Notes: generated by a model not told the origin, from the sequence alone. A DNA stretch of 64,000 nucleotides from Rhizobium sp. BT03 (GCF_030053155.1 NZ_CP125640.1:3304001-3368000); one strand, 5' to 3'; counted from the first letter of the stretch, positions 25,599 through 34,763 are shown. Numbers and translations are program-made.

Positions 25599-27770
25599 AT
25601 GACGCGCGTCCAGCAAATCGGTGTCGTTATCGGCCTGGCGATTGTTGCCCTGCTCACGATCCTGCGGGCAGAAGATCCCGGGATTTTCAAGCTGATCCGC
25701 GGTGTGACCTTCGACGAATATCAGCGGCTGGTTCCGAGGACCTTCGAGCCGATGCCGGTCCGCGTCATCGATATCGACGAGGCCTCGCTGCGCGAGTTCG
25801 GACAATGGCCCTGGCCGCGGGACCGGCTCGCCCTGCTGGTGGACCGGCTTTCGCAAATGGGTGCTTCCGCCATCGCCTTCGATGTTCTGTTCTCCGAGCC
25901 GGACCGGCTGTCGCCGCGCAACGTCGTGCGTGAGGCCGCCGGGGTCGATCCTTCGCTTGCCGAGAAGCTGCCCGATAATGACGAGATATTCGCCCGCTCG
26001 ATTGCCGAGAAGCCCGTCGTGCTCGGCTTCGGCCTTTCCAACGAGGGCAATTACCGGCCGTCGGTGAAGGCGGGTTTTGCTTTCACCGGCGAAAGCCCGG
26101 TCTCGGCTCCTCCCTATCTCGGCGCCTCGACACCGCTCAGGCCGCAATTGGAGGCGAATGCGGCGGGGCTCGGCCATATCAGCCTCAATCCCGGCAATCC
26201 CTCGCCGGTGGTGCGGGCGGTGCCGCTATTTTTGACTGACGGCCAACAGCTCTATCCCAATCTCGCGATCGAGGCGCTGCGTGTCGCGCAGGGGGTCTCG
26301 ACCTATGTTCTGTCGGGCGCGCCCGACCGCGCCGGCATCATGACATCGGCAAAGATCGGCGATTTTATCGTGCCGCTGACGGCGGCGGGCGAACTCTGGC
26401 TCTATGTCAGCCCCGACCGGGCCGAGCGCTACATATCCGCCCGGCAGGTGCTTGCGGCCGATGGGGCCTCTCCCGAGGTCGCGGCCGCCATCGACGGCAG
26501 CATCGTCTTCGTCGGCACGTCGGCGGCCGGCCTGCAGGACATCCGCGTCACGGCGCTCGGCGAGAACGTTCCCGGCGTTTCGCTGCATGCACAGGCGGTC
26601 GAGCAGATCCTGTCAGGCCAGTTCCTGTCGCGGCCCGACTGGGCGGACGGGCTGGAAATCCTGACGATCGCCGTGCTCGGCTGCCTGCTCGTCGTGGTGA
26701 CGACCTTCGTCAGTCCCGCCGTCGCGCTGATTTGCGGCCTGCTGATCACGGCCATGGCGCTCGTGGCCTCCTGGCTGTCCTTTCTCTATGCCGGGCTTCT
26801 TTTCGATCCGCTGGCGCCGATCGTCAGCGGATCGATCATCCATTTTGCCGCGACCTCGTTCAAGATCCTGGTGATCGACCGGGAGCGGCGTGAGGTGCGG
26901 CGCGCCTTCGGGCATTATCTTTCGCCGTCGCTGCTTCATCGTATCGAGCATACCCGCGATGCCTTGCGCCTCGGCGGCGACGACCGCGAACTGACGGTCA
27001 TGTTCGTCGATGTCCGGAATTTCACCGAGATCAGCGAGCGGCTGGCGCCGGCCGATGTCGTCGCCTTCCTGAATACGCTGCTCGATGCGCTGAGCCGCCA
27101 TGTCGTGGCCAATGAAGGCACGCTCGACAAATTCATCGGCGATTCGATCATGGCGTTCTGGAATGCGCCCGTCGATGTGGCCGATCATGAAACCAAGGCT
27201 GTCCGCGCAGCGCTTGCCATGCGCGAGACGCTCGCCGAATTGAACGCCGGCGACGCCTTCGGCTTCGGGCCCGGGCAACCGGTCGGGATCGGCATCGGCA
27301 TCCATACCGGCCTTGCCTGCGTCGGCAATATGGGCGCCAAGACCCGCTTCAACTATTCGGCGGTCGGCGATGCCGTCAATGTCGCGGCGCGCATCGAGTC
27401 ATGCTGCAAGGAGGTCGGCTTCGATATCCTCATCTCCGACAGCACGGCGCGGTCCGTGCAGGGAATGGCGCTGATCGAAGCCGGCGCCCTACCGCTCAAG
27501 GGAAAGAGCAGCCGGACGCAGATCCTTGCCGTCGTCGGCGATGAGCGGGTCGCGGCGTCTCAGGAATTCGCCGCTCTAGAGGTCGTTCACAGGCAGTTGA
27601 TGGAGGCCCTGCAATCACATTCGCGGAACAGCCGGAAGCTGATCGGTGCCGTCAAGCTCAGGGCGGCGCAGGTGACCGGCGCTCTGGCGGAATTCTACCA
27701 GCGCATATCCGGCAGGACCGATCATTTTCGCGAGGCGCCGGAGGGGAGCGAAAAGAGCGCCGCCGACTGA
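25599..27770 (+). CDS. CHASE2-domain adenylate cyclase
   Basis: 723 residues: an N-terminal helix, an extracytoplasmic CHASE2 domain (about 25-340, with VIDIDEASLREFGQWPWPRD), three membrane helices (about 345-425) and a class III cyclase domain (about 460-640). The cyclase has VMFVDVRNFTEISERL, DKFIGDSIMAFW and VGDAVNVAARIE. At the position usually held by the base-reading Asp (DYT in the neighbour) it has FNYSAVG, i.e. Asn, so nucleotide preference or rate may differ. The start ATG 25599 follows GGTGAG. A GTG at 25575 is in frame. It is divergent from the heme-type cyclase and convergent, six bases apart, with the FecR-domain gene. Confidence 0.9.
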   Translation: MTRVQQIGVVIGLAIVALLTILRAEDPGIFKLIRGVTFDEYQRLVPRTFEPMPVRVIDIDEASLREFGQWPWPRDRLALLVDRLSQMGASAIAFDVLFSEPDRLSPRNVVREAAGVDPSLAEKLPDNDEIFARSIAEKPVVLGFGLSNEGNYRPSVKAGFAFTGESPVSAPPYLGASTPLRPQLEANAAGLGHISLNPGNPSPVVRAVPLFLTDGQQLYPNLAIEALRVAQGVSTYVLSGAPDRAGIMTSAKIGDFIVPLTAAGELWLYVSPDRAERYISARQVLAADGASPEVAAAIDGSIVFVGTSAAGLQDIRVTALGENVPGVSLHAQAVEQILSGQFLSRPDWADGLEILTIAVLGCLLVVVTTFVSPAVALICGLLITAMALVASWLSFLYAGLLFDPLAPIVSGSIIHFAATSFKILVIDRERREVRRAFGHYLSPSLLHRIEHTRDALRLGGDDRELTVMFVDVRNFTEISERLAPADVVAFLNTLLDALSRHVVANEGTLDKFIGDSIMAFWNAPVDVADHETKAVRAALAMRETLAELNAGDAFGFGPGQPVGIGIGIHTGLACVGNMGAKTRFNYSAVGDAVNVAARIESCCKEVGFDILISDSTARSVQGMALIEAGALPLKGKSSRTQILAVVGDERVAASQEFAALEVVHRQLMEALQSHSRNSRKLIGAVKLRAAQVTGALAEFYQRISGRTDHFREAPEGSEKSAAD

Positions 27771-27776
27771 GGGACT

Positions 27777-28772
27777 TCAGCGGCCGCGATTGAAATTCCG
27801 GCCCCTGTCGTTGGTCCGATCTCTGTCATGATCGCGATCGCGGTTTCCGCCATGATCACGGTCGTGGTCTCGATGATCCTCGCCGTGATTTCCCGGCTTG
27901 CCGTCGGTGTCATGCCGGCCATGGCCATCATGCTTGCTGGGCTTGTCCGGCTTGTCGTGATGCGGCCTGTCATGATGCGGTTTGTCGGGCTTGTTCGGCC
28001 GCTCCTTCTGCGGCTCGGCCTGTCTCTGCGGCGGATCCTGCTTTTGCGGCGCGGGCGCTATTGCCGGCGGAGGCCGTGTCCGATCTTTTCTTTCCGGCGC
28101 GACCGAGGCCATATTGCAGCCGCCGAGCATGCCGATGCCGCCGGAAAGCCGTTGATTGCCGGAGAGGAAGGGGAGCGCGCGGGGATTTCCGAGCGTATCG
28201 AGAATGCTGGGATCGACCCGGCGTGCCGCCGACATATTGCCGTTCGGCTTGGCCACCACGCAATCGCAGCGCTGCTGCAACTGCCGGCAGCCGCCCGGGC
28301 CGCAAAACCGGGCAGCGCCATTCAACAACACGACGGCGGTCGTGCCATCGGGGCCGACGTAGAAGTCGAAAGCGGTGCCGCGCACGCCGATCGTGCCGGC
28401 GGGCGTCAGGATCTGGTAGGCGGAGGAGTTGGAGCTGCCGCTCACCCAGCGGAACGTGCCCTTTGCCGCCCTAATGGTGAGTTTCTTCACCGATTGGGAA
28501 TCATCGAAGACATATTTGTCGATCACGACCGACGAGCCCCAGCCCACCGCGAGCTTCGTGCCGTCACGAAACAGGAACTGGCCAAGTCCCGATGGGGATG
28601 TCCTGATGCGTTCGTTGCGATGGACGCTGGCATCGACTTCGATCGGGCCGCTCTGTCCCGTCACCTCCGTCTTGATGACGACGGCCTGGCCGACCGGCTC
28701 GGCGGCGAGTGCCGGCTGCGCGATGGCAACCATAATGCAAAGTGCCTGGAGTAATGAACGCCGACCCCACAT
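27777..28772 (-). CDS. FecR-domain exported protein with a His/Asp-rich tail
   Basis: 331 residues. A signal peptide (cleavage after ALAA near 23) is followed by a FecR-type beta domain (about 30-170; SPSGLGQFLFRDGTKLAVG, TPAGTIGVRGTAFDFYVG), then a cysteine-containing segment with CGPGGCRQLQQRCDC. The last 100 residues are low complexity: Pro/Gln, then Lys/Pro/Asp/His, then long His-Asp and Asp-Arg runs (HHDRPHHDKPDKPSKHD). The tail looks able to bind metal or acidic polymers. Stand-alone periplasmic FecR proteins of this kind have no proven function. No sigma factor or TonB receptor is adjacent, so a Fec signalling role is not supported. Confidence 0.8.
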   Translation of the reverse strand: MWGRRSLLQALCIMVAIAQPALAAEPVGQAVVIKTEVTGQSGPIEVDASVHRNERIRTSPSGLGQFLFRDGTKLAVGWGSSVVIDKYVFDDSQSVKKLTIRAAKGTFRWVSGSSNSSAYQILTPAGTIGVRGTAFDFYVGPDGTTAVVLLNGAARFCGPGGCRQLQQRCDCVVAKPNGNMSAARRVDPSILDTLGNPRALPFLSGNQRLSGGIGMLGGCNMASVAPERKDRTRPPPAIAPAPQKQDPPQRQAEPQKERPNKPDKPHHDRPHHDKPDKPSKHDGHGRHDTDGKPGNHGEDHRDHDRDHGGNRDRDHDRDRTNDRGRNFNRGR

Positions 28773-29069
28773 GATACAGGAACCCCGGGAACATGGGGTG
28801 AATTAGCATTTTAGTAACTGCTTGTCTTCTCGCCCACTTGGGCTAGAGCCGGGTGGCTGCCCTGGGGAAGGTTGGTTTGGCTTATTCTGCCGGACGGCTT
28901 TCGCAAGCAGCGCACGATGTCGTCTAAAAACCGCGCCGTTTTCGGCATCATGTCGCTTAGTGTCAAAAGCAAAGCGTTCGGCTGTCGCAAAAGAACCGTT
29001 GTGCCGCATTTGGATTTGCGATTTGTATGGGCGCGGAGAACAGCCCTTTCCTGAAGGAGAAGAAGGCGG
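28773..29069. other. Non-coding region before soxB with a worn RIME-like half element
   Basis: 297 bases without a convincing gene. The stretch 28911-28961 (GATGTCGTC, AAAACCGC, TTTTCGGCATCATG) matches the GCATGATG half of copies A and B with substitutions, so it is probably a decayed relative. Near 28826-28870 is another palindrome-like segment common in rhizobial intergenic DNA. The soxB ribosome-binding site AAGGAGAAGAAGG is at the right end. The soxB promoter must lie here. Confidence 0.45.
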
Positions 29070-30323
29070 ATGCGGAAATATTCGGTTTTTGCCGTGGCGA
29101 GGGAGGCCCTTCGTGGCCATAAGGGCTGGGAGAAGCAGTGGACTTCGCCGGAGCCGCGCGCCGAATACGACGTCGTCATTATCGGCGCTGGCGGTCACGG
29201 GCTGGGTGCGGCCTATTACCTCGCCAAGGAGCACGGCATCACCAATGTAGCGGTGATCGAAAAGGGCTGGCTCGGCGGCGGCAATACCGGGCGCAACACC
29301 ACCATCATCCGCTCGAACTATCTCTATGAAGAGAGCATGCACATCTACGAGCATTCGATGAAGCTCTGGGAAGGGCTTTCTCAGGAGCTCAACTACAATG
29401 TGATGTATTCGCCGCGCGGCGTGATGATGCTCTCGCACAATATTCACGACCAGCAGTCGTTCAAGCGGCATATCCATGCCAACCGGCTCTACGGCATCGA
29501 CAATGAATGGCTGACGCCGGAGCAGGCCAAGGCCTATTGCCCGCCGCTGGATATCTCGGCGAGCGCCCGCTACCCGATCAACGGCGCGGCGCTGCAGCGG
29601 CGCGGCGGCACGGCACGCCACGACGCGGTCGCCTGGGGTTATGCGCGTGCGGCCTCGGACCGCGGCGTGCACATCATTCAGAATTGCGAAGTGACCGGCA
29701 TCCGCCGCGGCCCCGATGGACGCGTGACCGGGGTCGAGACCTCGCGCGGCTTCATCGGCGCCAAAAAGGTCGCCGTGTCGGCGGCTGGTCACACATCGAC
29801 GATCATGAAGATGGCCGATGTGCGCGTGCCGCTGCAATCGAGCCCGCTGCAGGCGCTGGTCTCCGAGCCGCTGAAGCCGATCTTTCCGTGCGTCGTCATG
29901 TCGAACACGGTGCATGCCTATATCTCCCAGTCCGACAAGGGCGAGCTCGTCATCGGTGCCGGCACCGACCAGTATAATTCCTATTCGCAGACCGGCGGGC
30001 TGCAGATCATCACCCATACGCTCGACGCCATCTGCGAGCTCTTCCCGATGTTCCGGCGCGTCAAGATGATGCGGCAATGGGGCGGCATCGTCGACAATAC
30101 GCCGGACCGTTCGGCGATCCAGTCGAAGACGCCGGTTCCCGGGCTCTACGTCAATTGCGGCTGGGGCACCGGCGGCTTCAAGGCGACGCCTGGCTCGGCC
30201 AATCTCTTCGCGCATCTGATCGCCCGCGACGAGCCGCACAAGTTCAATGCCGGGCTGACGCTGGAGCGTTTCCGCAGTGGCCGGCTGATCGACGAGGCGG
30301 CGGCGGCGGCGGTGGCGCACTGA
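29070..30323 (+). CDS. soxB: Sarcosine oxidase, beta subunit
   Basis: The 417-residue flavoprotein subunit of heterotetrameric sarcosine oxidase. It oxidises N-methylglycine to glycine, passing the methyl carbon to tetrahydrofolate and making hydrogen peroxide. The FAD-binding dinucleotide fold is at VVIIGAGGHGLGAAYYLAKE, and the C-terminal GTGGFKATPGSANLFAHLIA closes the FAD site. Typical length. ATG 29070 has a strong GGAGAAGAAGG nearby. It is first in soxB-soxD-soxA-soxG. Confidence 0.96.
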   Translation: MRKYSVFAVAREALRGHKGWEKQWTSPEPRAEYDVVIIGAGGHGLGAAYYLAKEHGITNVAVIEKGWLGGGNTGRNTTIIRSNYLYEESMHIYEHSMKLWEGLSQELNYNVMYSPRGVMMLSHNIHDQQSFKRHIHANRLYGIDNEWLTPEQAKAYCPPLDISASARYPINGAALQRRGGTARHDAVAWGYARAASDRGVHIIQNCEVTGIRRGPDGRVTGVETSRGFIGAKKVAVSAAGHTSTIMKMADVRVPLQSSPLQALVSEPLKPIFPCVVMSNTVHAYISQSDKGELVIGAGTDQYNSYSQTGGLQIITHTLDAICELFPMFRRVKMMRQWGGIVDNTPDRSAIQSKTPVPGLYVNCGWGTGGFKATPGSANLFAHLIARDEPHKFNAGLTLERFRSGRLIDEAAAAAVAH

Positions 30324-30360
30324 TGATGAGTGCTTTCCCAACGCTCGCTCCTTTCGTCGC

Positions 30361-30420
30361 TCACCCCCTCATCCGCCTTGCAGGCACCTTCTCTCCGCTG
30401 GGGAGAAGTGGAGGAGAAGG
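30361..30420. repeat. Rhizobial C-rich/G-rich palindromic repeat between soxB and soxD
   Basis: A sequence of the form CCCCCTCATCCGCC, GGCACCTTCTC and a CTGGGGAGAAG hairpin, recognisable as a dispersed rhizobial intergenic repeat. It fills most of the soxB-soxD gap. Its AGAAGG end provides the soxD ribosome-binding site nine bases before the ATG, so it now forms part of the operon's translation signals. Confidence 0.5.
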
Positions 30421-30429
30421 AAATTCTAC

Positions 30430-30771
30430 ATGCTGCTGATCCATTGCCCTTACTGTCAGGAAGAGCGCTCGGAGCTTGAATTCCGTGGCGCGGGTGACGC
30501 GCATATCGTGCGGCCCGCCGATATCGCCTCCGTCTCGGACGAGGAATTCGAGGCCTATTTCTTTCTGCGCGACAATCCGAAAGGCCTGATCTTCGAACGC
30601 TGGCGGCACATTCACGGCTGCGGGCGCTTCTTCAACGCGGCGCGCGATACGGTGAGCGACAAGTTCATCGTGACCTACAAGGCCGGTGAGCCGAAGCCTG
30701 AGATCGGCGCTGCTGCCGAGAAGCATGCGCCTGTCGAGACATATGAAGCCGTGGAAGGAGAGGCGCAATGA
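30430..30771 (+). CDS. soxD: Sarcosine oxidase, delta subunit
   Basis: 113 residues. The N-terminal LIHCPYCQEERSELEF contains the C-x2-C half of a zinc site, completed by the later His and Cys of WRHIHGCGRFF, as known for the delta subunit. It stabilises the complex. It starts at ATG 30430. Its stop overlaps the soxA start (ATGA at 30768), giving translational coupling. Confidence 0.95.
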   Translation: MLLIHCPYCQEERSELEFRGAGDAHIVRPADIASVSDEEFEAYFFLRDNPKGLIFERWRHIHGCGRFFNAARDTVSDKFIVTYKAGEPKPEIGAAAEKHAPVETYEAVEGEAQ

Positions 30772-33761
30772 GCGGCGTGAACCGTATCGTCGGCAAGGGG
30801 CGCCTGACGCCGGCCAAAACCGCGCGCTTCAGCTTCGACGGCGAGACCTATGCCGCGCTCGAAGGCGATACCGTCGCCTCGGCGCTGATCGCCCACGGTG
30901 TGCATCTCATCGGCCGTTCGTTTAAATATCACCGGGCTCGCGGCATTCTGTCGGCCGGCGCCGAGGAGCCGAACGCGCTGATCGACGTCGCCCGCGATAA
31001 GGCGCGCAAGCAGCCGAACGTGCGCGCCACGGTGCAGGAAGTCTTCGACGGCATGATCGTCAACTCGCAGAATCGCTGGCCCTCGCTCGCCTTCGATGTC
31101 GGCGCGGTCAACAATCTGATGTCGCCGTTCTTCGCCGCCGGCTTCTACTACAAGACCTTCATGTGGCCGCGCGCCGCCTGGAAAAGCGTCTACGAACCGC
31201 TCATCCGTCGTGCCGCCGGCCTTGGTGTCGCGCCAACGGAAGAGGATCCGGATCATTATGCCAGCCGTTATGCTCATTGCGACGTGCTGGTAGTCGGCGC
31301 CGGCGTTGCCGGACTTTCGGCGGCCCTGGCCGCGGCCGCGGCGGGTGCCAAGGTGATCCTCTGCGACGAGCAGGCGGAAGTCGGCGGCGCCTTGCGCTAC
31401 GATGCCGGCGTGACGATCGACGGCCAGGAAGGTTATGCCTGGGCGCAGAAGGCCGTGGCGCGGCTGAAGGCGATGGACAATGTCGAAGTGCTGGTGCGCA
31501 CTACCGCCTTCGGCTACTACAACCACAATTTCGTCGCTCTCGCCGAGCGCGTGACGGATCATATCGCCAAGCCTTCTCAGGATCTGCCGCGCGAGCGGCT
31601 CTGGCAGGTGCGGGCCAAGCGAGTGATCCTCGCCAACGGCGCGATCGAGCGGCACATGGTATTTCCGAACAACGACCGGCCGGGCATCATGCTGGCTTCG
31701 GCAGGGCGGATGTATCTCAATCACTACGGCGTCGCGGTCGGAACCAAGGTCGGCATCTATACGGCGCATGACTCGGCCTATGAGGCCGCTTTCGATCTGA
31801 AACGCGCCGGTGTTTCGATCGCCGCTATCGTCGATTGCAGGCAGGCGCCGGGAGCGGCAGTGCTGGAGGAGGCGCGTGCGCTCGGCATCGACGTCCTGAC
31901 CGGGCAGTCGGTGATCAACACGGCGGGGCGGCTGCGCATCTCGTCGATGACGGTGGCGCGCAACGGCGGCGGTTCGCCGCGTAAGATCGCGGTCGATGCG
32001 TTGCTGGTTTCGGCCGGCTGGACGCCGTCGGTGCATCTGTTCTCGCAGTCGCGGGGCAAAGTGGCCTTTGATGCCGAAAGCCAGCGTTTCCTGCCCGGCA
32101 CTTACGCGCAGGACTGCCTTTCGGTCGGCGCCTGCAACGGCACGGACGATTTGCAGCGGACGATCGAGGAATCGCTTGCCGCCGGCGAGCTGATGGCGCA
32201 GGCCACCGGCAGAAGCAGCGGCGAGAAGATCGCAATTTCGGCCGAGCAGGCCTATGAATGGACGGGCGGCATGATCGGCGCTGCCGAAGGCGCCGGCCCG
32301 AAGACCAACGCCAAGGCCTTCATCGATTTCCAGCACGACGTCTGCGCCAAGGATATCCGCCTTGCCGTGCGCGAGGGCATGCATTCGATCGAGCATATCA
32401 AGCGCTTCACGACCAACGGCATGGCCTCCGACCAGGGCAAGCTTTCCAACATGCACGGCCTGGCGATCGCCGCCGAAATGCTCGGCAAGGAAATCCCGCA
32501 GGTCGGTCTCACCACTTTCCGTGCGCCCTATACGCCGGTTACCTACGGTACGCTGATCGGCCATTCGCGCGGAGAGCTGTTCGATCCGACGCGCAAGACG
32601 CCGCTGCACAACTGGGAAGAAGCGCATGGCGCCGTCTTCGAAGATGTCGGCAACTGGAAGCGTGCCTGGTTCTATCCGCAGGCGGGTGAGAACATGCACC
32701 AGGCGGTCGCCCGCGAATGCCGCACAGCCCGAGAGTCGGCCGGTATTTTCGACGCTTCGACGCTTGGCAAGATCGAGGTGGTCGGGCCGGATGCGGCGAA
32801 GTTCCTCAACCTCATCTACACCAATGCCTGGGACACGCTGAAGCCGGGCAAGGCCCGCTACGGCATCATGACCCGCGAAGACGGCTTCGTTTATGACGAC
32901 GGTGTCGTCGGGCGACTGGCCGAGGACCGTTTCCATGTGACGACGACGACCGGCGGCGCGCCGCGTGTTCTTCACCACATGGAAGATTACCTGCAGACGG
33001 AATTCCCGGATCTGAAGGTATGGCTGACCTCGGTGACCGAGCAATGGGCGGTGATTGCCGTGCAGGGGCCGAAGGCGCGCGCGATCGTCGAGCCGCTGGT
33101 CGAGGGGCTCGACCTTTCGAACGAGGCCTTCCCGCATATGAGCGTTGCGGAATGCACCGTCTGCGGCGTGCCGGCGCGGCTCTTCCGCGTCTCCTTCACC
33201 GGCGAAATCGGTTTCGAAATCAACGTGCCGGCCGATTACGGCCAGTCGGTGCTCGAAGCTGTCTGGGCCAATGCCGAGCCGCTTGGCGCCTGCGTCTATG
33301 GCACTGAGACGATGCACGTTCTGCGCGCCGAGAAGGGCTACATCATCGTCGGCCAGGATACTGACGGGACGGTGACCCCGGATGACGCGGGCGTTGCCTG
33401 GGCCGTTTCGAAGAAGAAGAAGGACTTTGTCGGCATTCGCGGCCTGCAGCGTCCTGATCTCGTCAAGGAAGGGCGCAAGCAGCTCGTCGGCCTTGTCACC
33501 AAGGATCCGAAGCTGGTGCTCGAGGAAGGCGCGCAGGTCGTCGCGAACCCGAACGAGCCGAAGCCGATGACCATGCTCGGCCACGTCACCTCGTCCTACT
33601 GGTCGGAAAACTGCGGCCGGTCGATCGCCTTCGCGCTCGTCGCCGGCGGCCGGGCGCGGATGGGCGAGACGCTCTACGTGCCGATGCCGGACCGGACGAT
33701 CGCCGTCGAGGTGACGGATCTGGTGTTCTTTGACAAGGAAGGAGGCCGCATCCATGGCTGA
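30768..33761 (+). CDS. soxA: Sarcosine oxidase, alpha subunit
   Basis: 997 residues. An N-terminal ferredoxin-like segment (YHRARGILSAGAEEPNALID) leads into an NAD(P)/FAD-type fold (DVLVVGAGVAGLSAALAAAA) and a C-terminal aminomethyltransferase (GcvT-like) domain from about 610 onward that binds tetrahydrofolate. Domain order and size are those of family alpha subunits. It binds NAD and folate, while FMN is shared with beta. It overlaps soxD at its start and soxG by eight bases at its end. Confidence 0.96.
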   Translation: MSGVNRIVGKGRLTPAKTARFSFDGETYAALEGDTVASALIAHGVHLIGRSFKYHRARGILSAGAEEPNALIDVARDKARKQPNVRATVQEVFDGMIVNSQNRWPSLAFDVGAVNNLMSPFFAAGFYYKTFMWPRAAWKSVYEPLIRRAAGLGVAPTEEDPDHYASRYAHCDVLVVGAGVAGLSAALAAAAAGAKVILCDEQAEVGGALRYDAGVTIDGQEGYAWAQKAVARLKAMDNVEVLVRTTAFGYYNHNFVALAERVTDHIAKPSQDLPRERLWQVRAKRVILANGAIERHMVFPNNDRPGIMLASAGRMYLNHYGVAVGTKVGIYTAHDSAYEAAFDLKRAGVSIAAIVDCRQAPGAAVLEEARALGIDVLTGQSVINTAGRLRISSMTVARNGGGSPRKIAVDALLVSAGWTPSVHLFSQSRGKVAFDAESQRFLPGTYAQDCLSVGACNGTDDLQRTIEESLAAGELMAQATGRSSGEKIAISAEQAYEWTGGMIGAAEGAGPKTNAKAFIDFQHDVCAKDIRLAVREGMHSIEHIKRFTTNGMASDQGKLSNMHGLAIAAEMLGKEIPQVGLTTFRAPYTPVTYGTLIGHSRGELFDPTRKTPLHNWEEAHGAVFEDVGNWKRAWFYPQAGENMHQAVARECRTARESAGIFDASTLGKIEVVGPDAAKFLNLIYTNAWDTLKPGKARYGIMTREDGFVYDDGVVGRLAEDRFHVTTTTGGAPRVLHHMEDYLQTEFPDLKVWLTSVTEQWAVIAVQGPKARAIVEPLVEGLDLSNEAFPHMSVAECTVCGVPARLFRVSFTGEIGFEINVPADYGQSVLEAVWANAEPLGACVYGTETMHVLRAEKGYIIVGQDTDGTVTPDDAGVAWAVSKKKKDFVGIRGLQRPDLVKEGRKQLVGLVTKDPKLVLEEGAQVVANPNEPKPMTMLGHVTSSYWSENCGRSIAFALVAGGRARMGETLYVPMPDRTIAVEVTDLVFFDKEGGRIHG

Positions 33762-34302
33762 TGTCGCAATTCGCAAGCCTGTGCTTGCCGGCCGTCTCGG
33801 CGGCTCCGCCACAGTTCGGTTGACCATCGCACCCACTGCAAGCCGGGTGGCGCTGCGCGCGCCGGCGGGTTCGCTTGCCGCGCTTTCCAAAGCGCTCGGC
33901 CTGTCCGTTCCGACCGTCCCGAAAACATCGGGGCGGGCCGGCGCCCGATCGGTGCTCTGGATCGGGCCGGACGAATGGCTTGTCATCGACGAGGACGGGG
34001 CCGATCTGATGACGGTGCTTTCGGGGGTTAGCGCCGTGCATTCGGCGACCGACGTTTCGCACCGCAATCTCGCGATCATCGTCTCGGGACCGGGTGCGGA
34101 AAAAACGCTTGCCGCCGGCTGCCCGCAGGATCTGTCCTTGTCTTCCTTTCCGGTCGGAGCCGCGTCGCGGACGATCCTCGGCAAGGCGGAGATCGTGCTT
34201 CTGCGCACGGATAAAGACACGTTCCGGGTGGAGTGCTGGCGCTCGTTTTCCGATTTCGTCTTCGGGCTGCTCGACGAGGCGGCGCATGATGCCGGCCATT
34301 GA
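33754..34302 (+). CDS. soxG: Sarcosine oxidase, gamma subunit
   Basis: 182 residues resembling the gamma subunit (RSVLWIGPDEWLVIDEDG and SATDVSHRNLAIIVSGPGAE are typical), itself related to GcvT fragments. ATG 33754 has AAGGAAGGAGG nine bases upstream and overlaps the end of soxA. An ATG at 33730 is in frame but within soxA and without such a site. It completes the heterotetramer. Confidence 0.93.
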   Translation: MADVAIRKPVLAGRLGGSATVRLTIAPTASRVALRAPAGSLAALSKALGLSVPTVPKTSGRAGARSVLWIGPDEWLVIDEDGADLMTVLSGVSAVHSATDVSHRNLAIIVSGPGAEKTLAAGCPQDLSLSSFPVGAASRTILGKAEIVLLRTDKDTFRVECWRSFSDFVFGLLDEAAHDAGH

Positions 34303-34349
34303 GGCCGGAGCGATCCCGGCTGCGTAAGCCTCATTCAAGGGATAGGTAA

Positions 34350-34748
34350 ATGCTGCACCATGCCTCTCTCGGCGTTTCCGATATAGAACGGTCGGCGGCA
34401 TTTTACGATGCCGCCCTCGGCGCGCTCGGCTATGTCAGGGTCTGGAATGACATCAGGCCGGGGCAGGCGGGACAGGCGGTCGGCTACGGCCTTCCCGGCG
34501 GCGGAGACAAACTGGCGATCAAACATCGACCGGATGGCCAGCGTCCGGCCGGCCCGGGTTTCCATCTGGCCTTTGCCGCTCCGAGCCGCCAGGCGGTCGA
34601 TCGATTTCACGCGGCGGCAATCGCCCATGGCGGCGATGACAACGGTGGCCCGGGCTTACGCCCCCACTACGGCGAACATTATTATGCGGCGTTCGTGATG
34701 GATCCGGACGGGCACGCACTCGAGGCCGTCTTCAATTCGGTCGAGTGA
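34350..34748 (+). CDS. VOC-family (glyoxalase-like) protein
   Basis: 132 residues of the vicinal oxygen chelate fold, beginning HHASLGVSDIERSAAFYDAAL and ending HYYAAFVMDPDGHALEAVF. The pair of beta-alpha-beta-beta-beta units and the terminal Glu are typical. It could bind a metal and act as a lyase or dioxygenase, or in resistance. The substrate is not evident. It lies 47 bases after soxG on the same strand and may be cotranscribed with the sox operon, perhaps dealing with aldehyde by-products, but that is a guess. Confidence 0.83.
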   Translation: MLHHASLGVSDIERSAAFYDAALGALGYVRVWNDIRPGQAGQAVGYGLPGGGDKLAIKHRPDGQRPAGPGFHLAFAAPSRQAVDRFHAAAIAHGGDDNGGPGLRPHYGEHYYAAFVMDPDGHALEAVFNSVE

Positions 34749-34763
34749 CAAGCGGCGTTCGGC

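Noticed and set aside
30675..34334. A 1219-codon open frame on the minus strand opposite soxA
   Set aside because: It mirrors soxD, soxA and soxG codons and has Arg/His/Asp-rich low-complexity composition. The sox genes on the plus strand are unmistakable.
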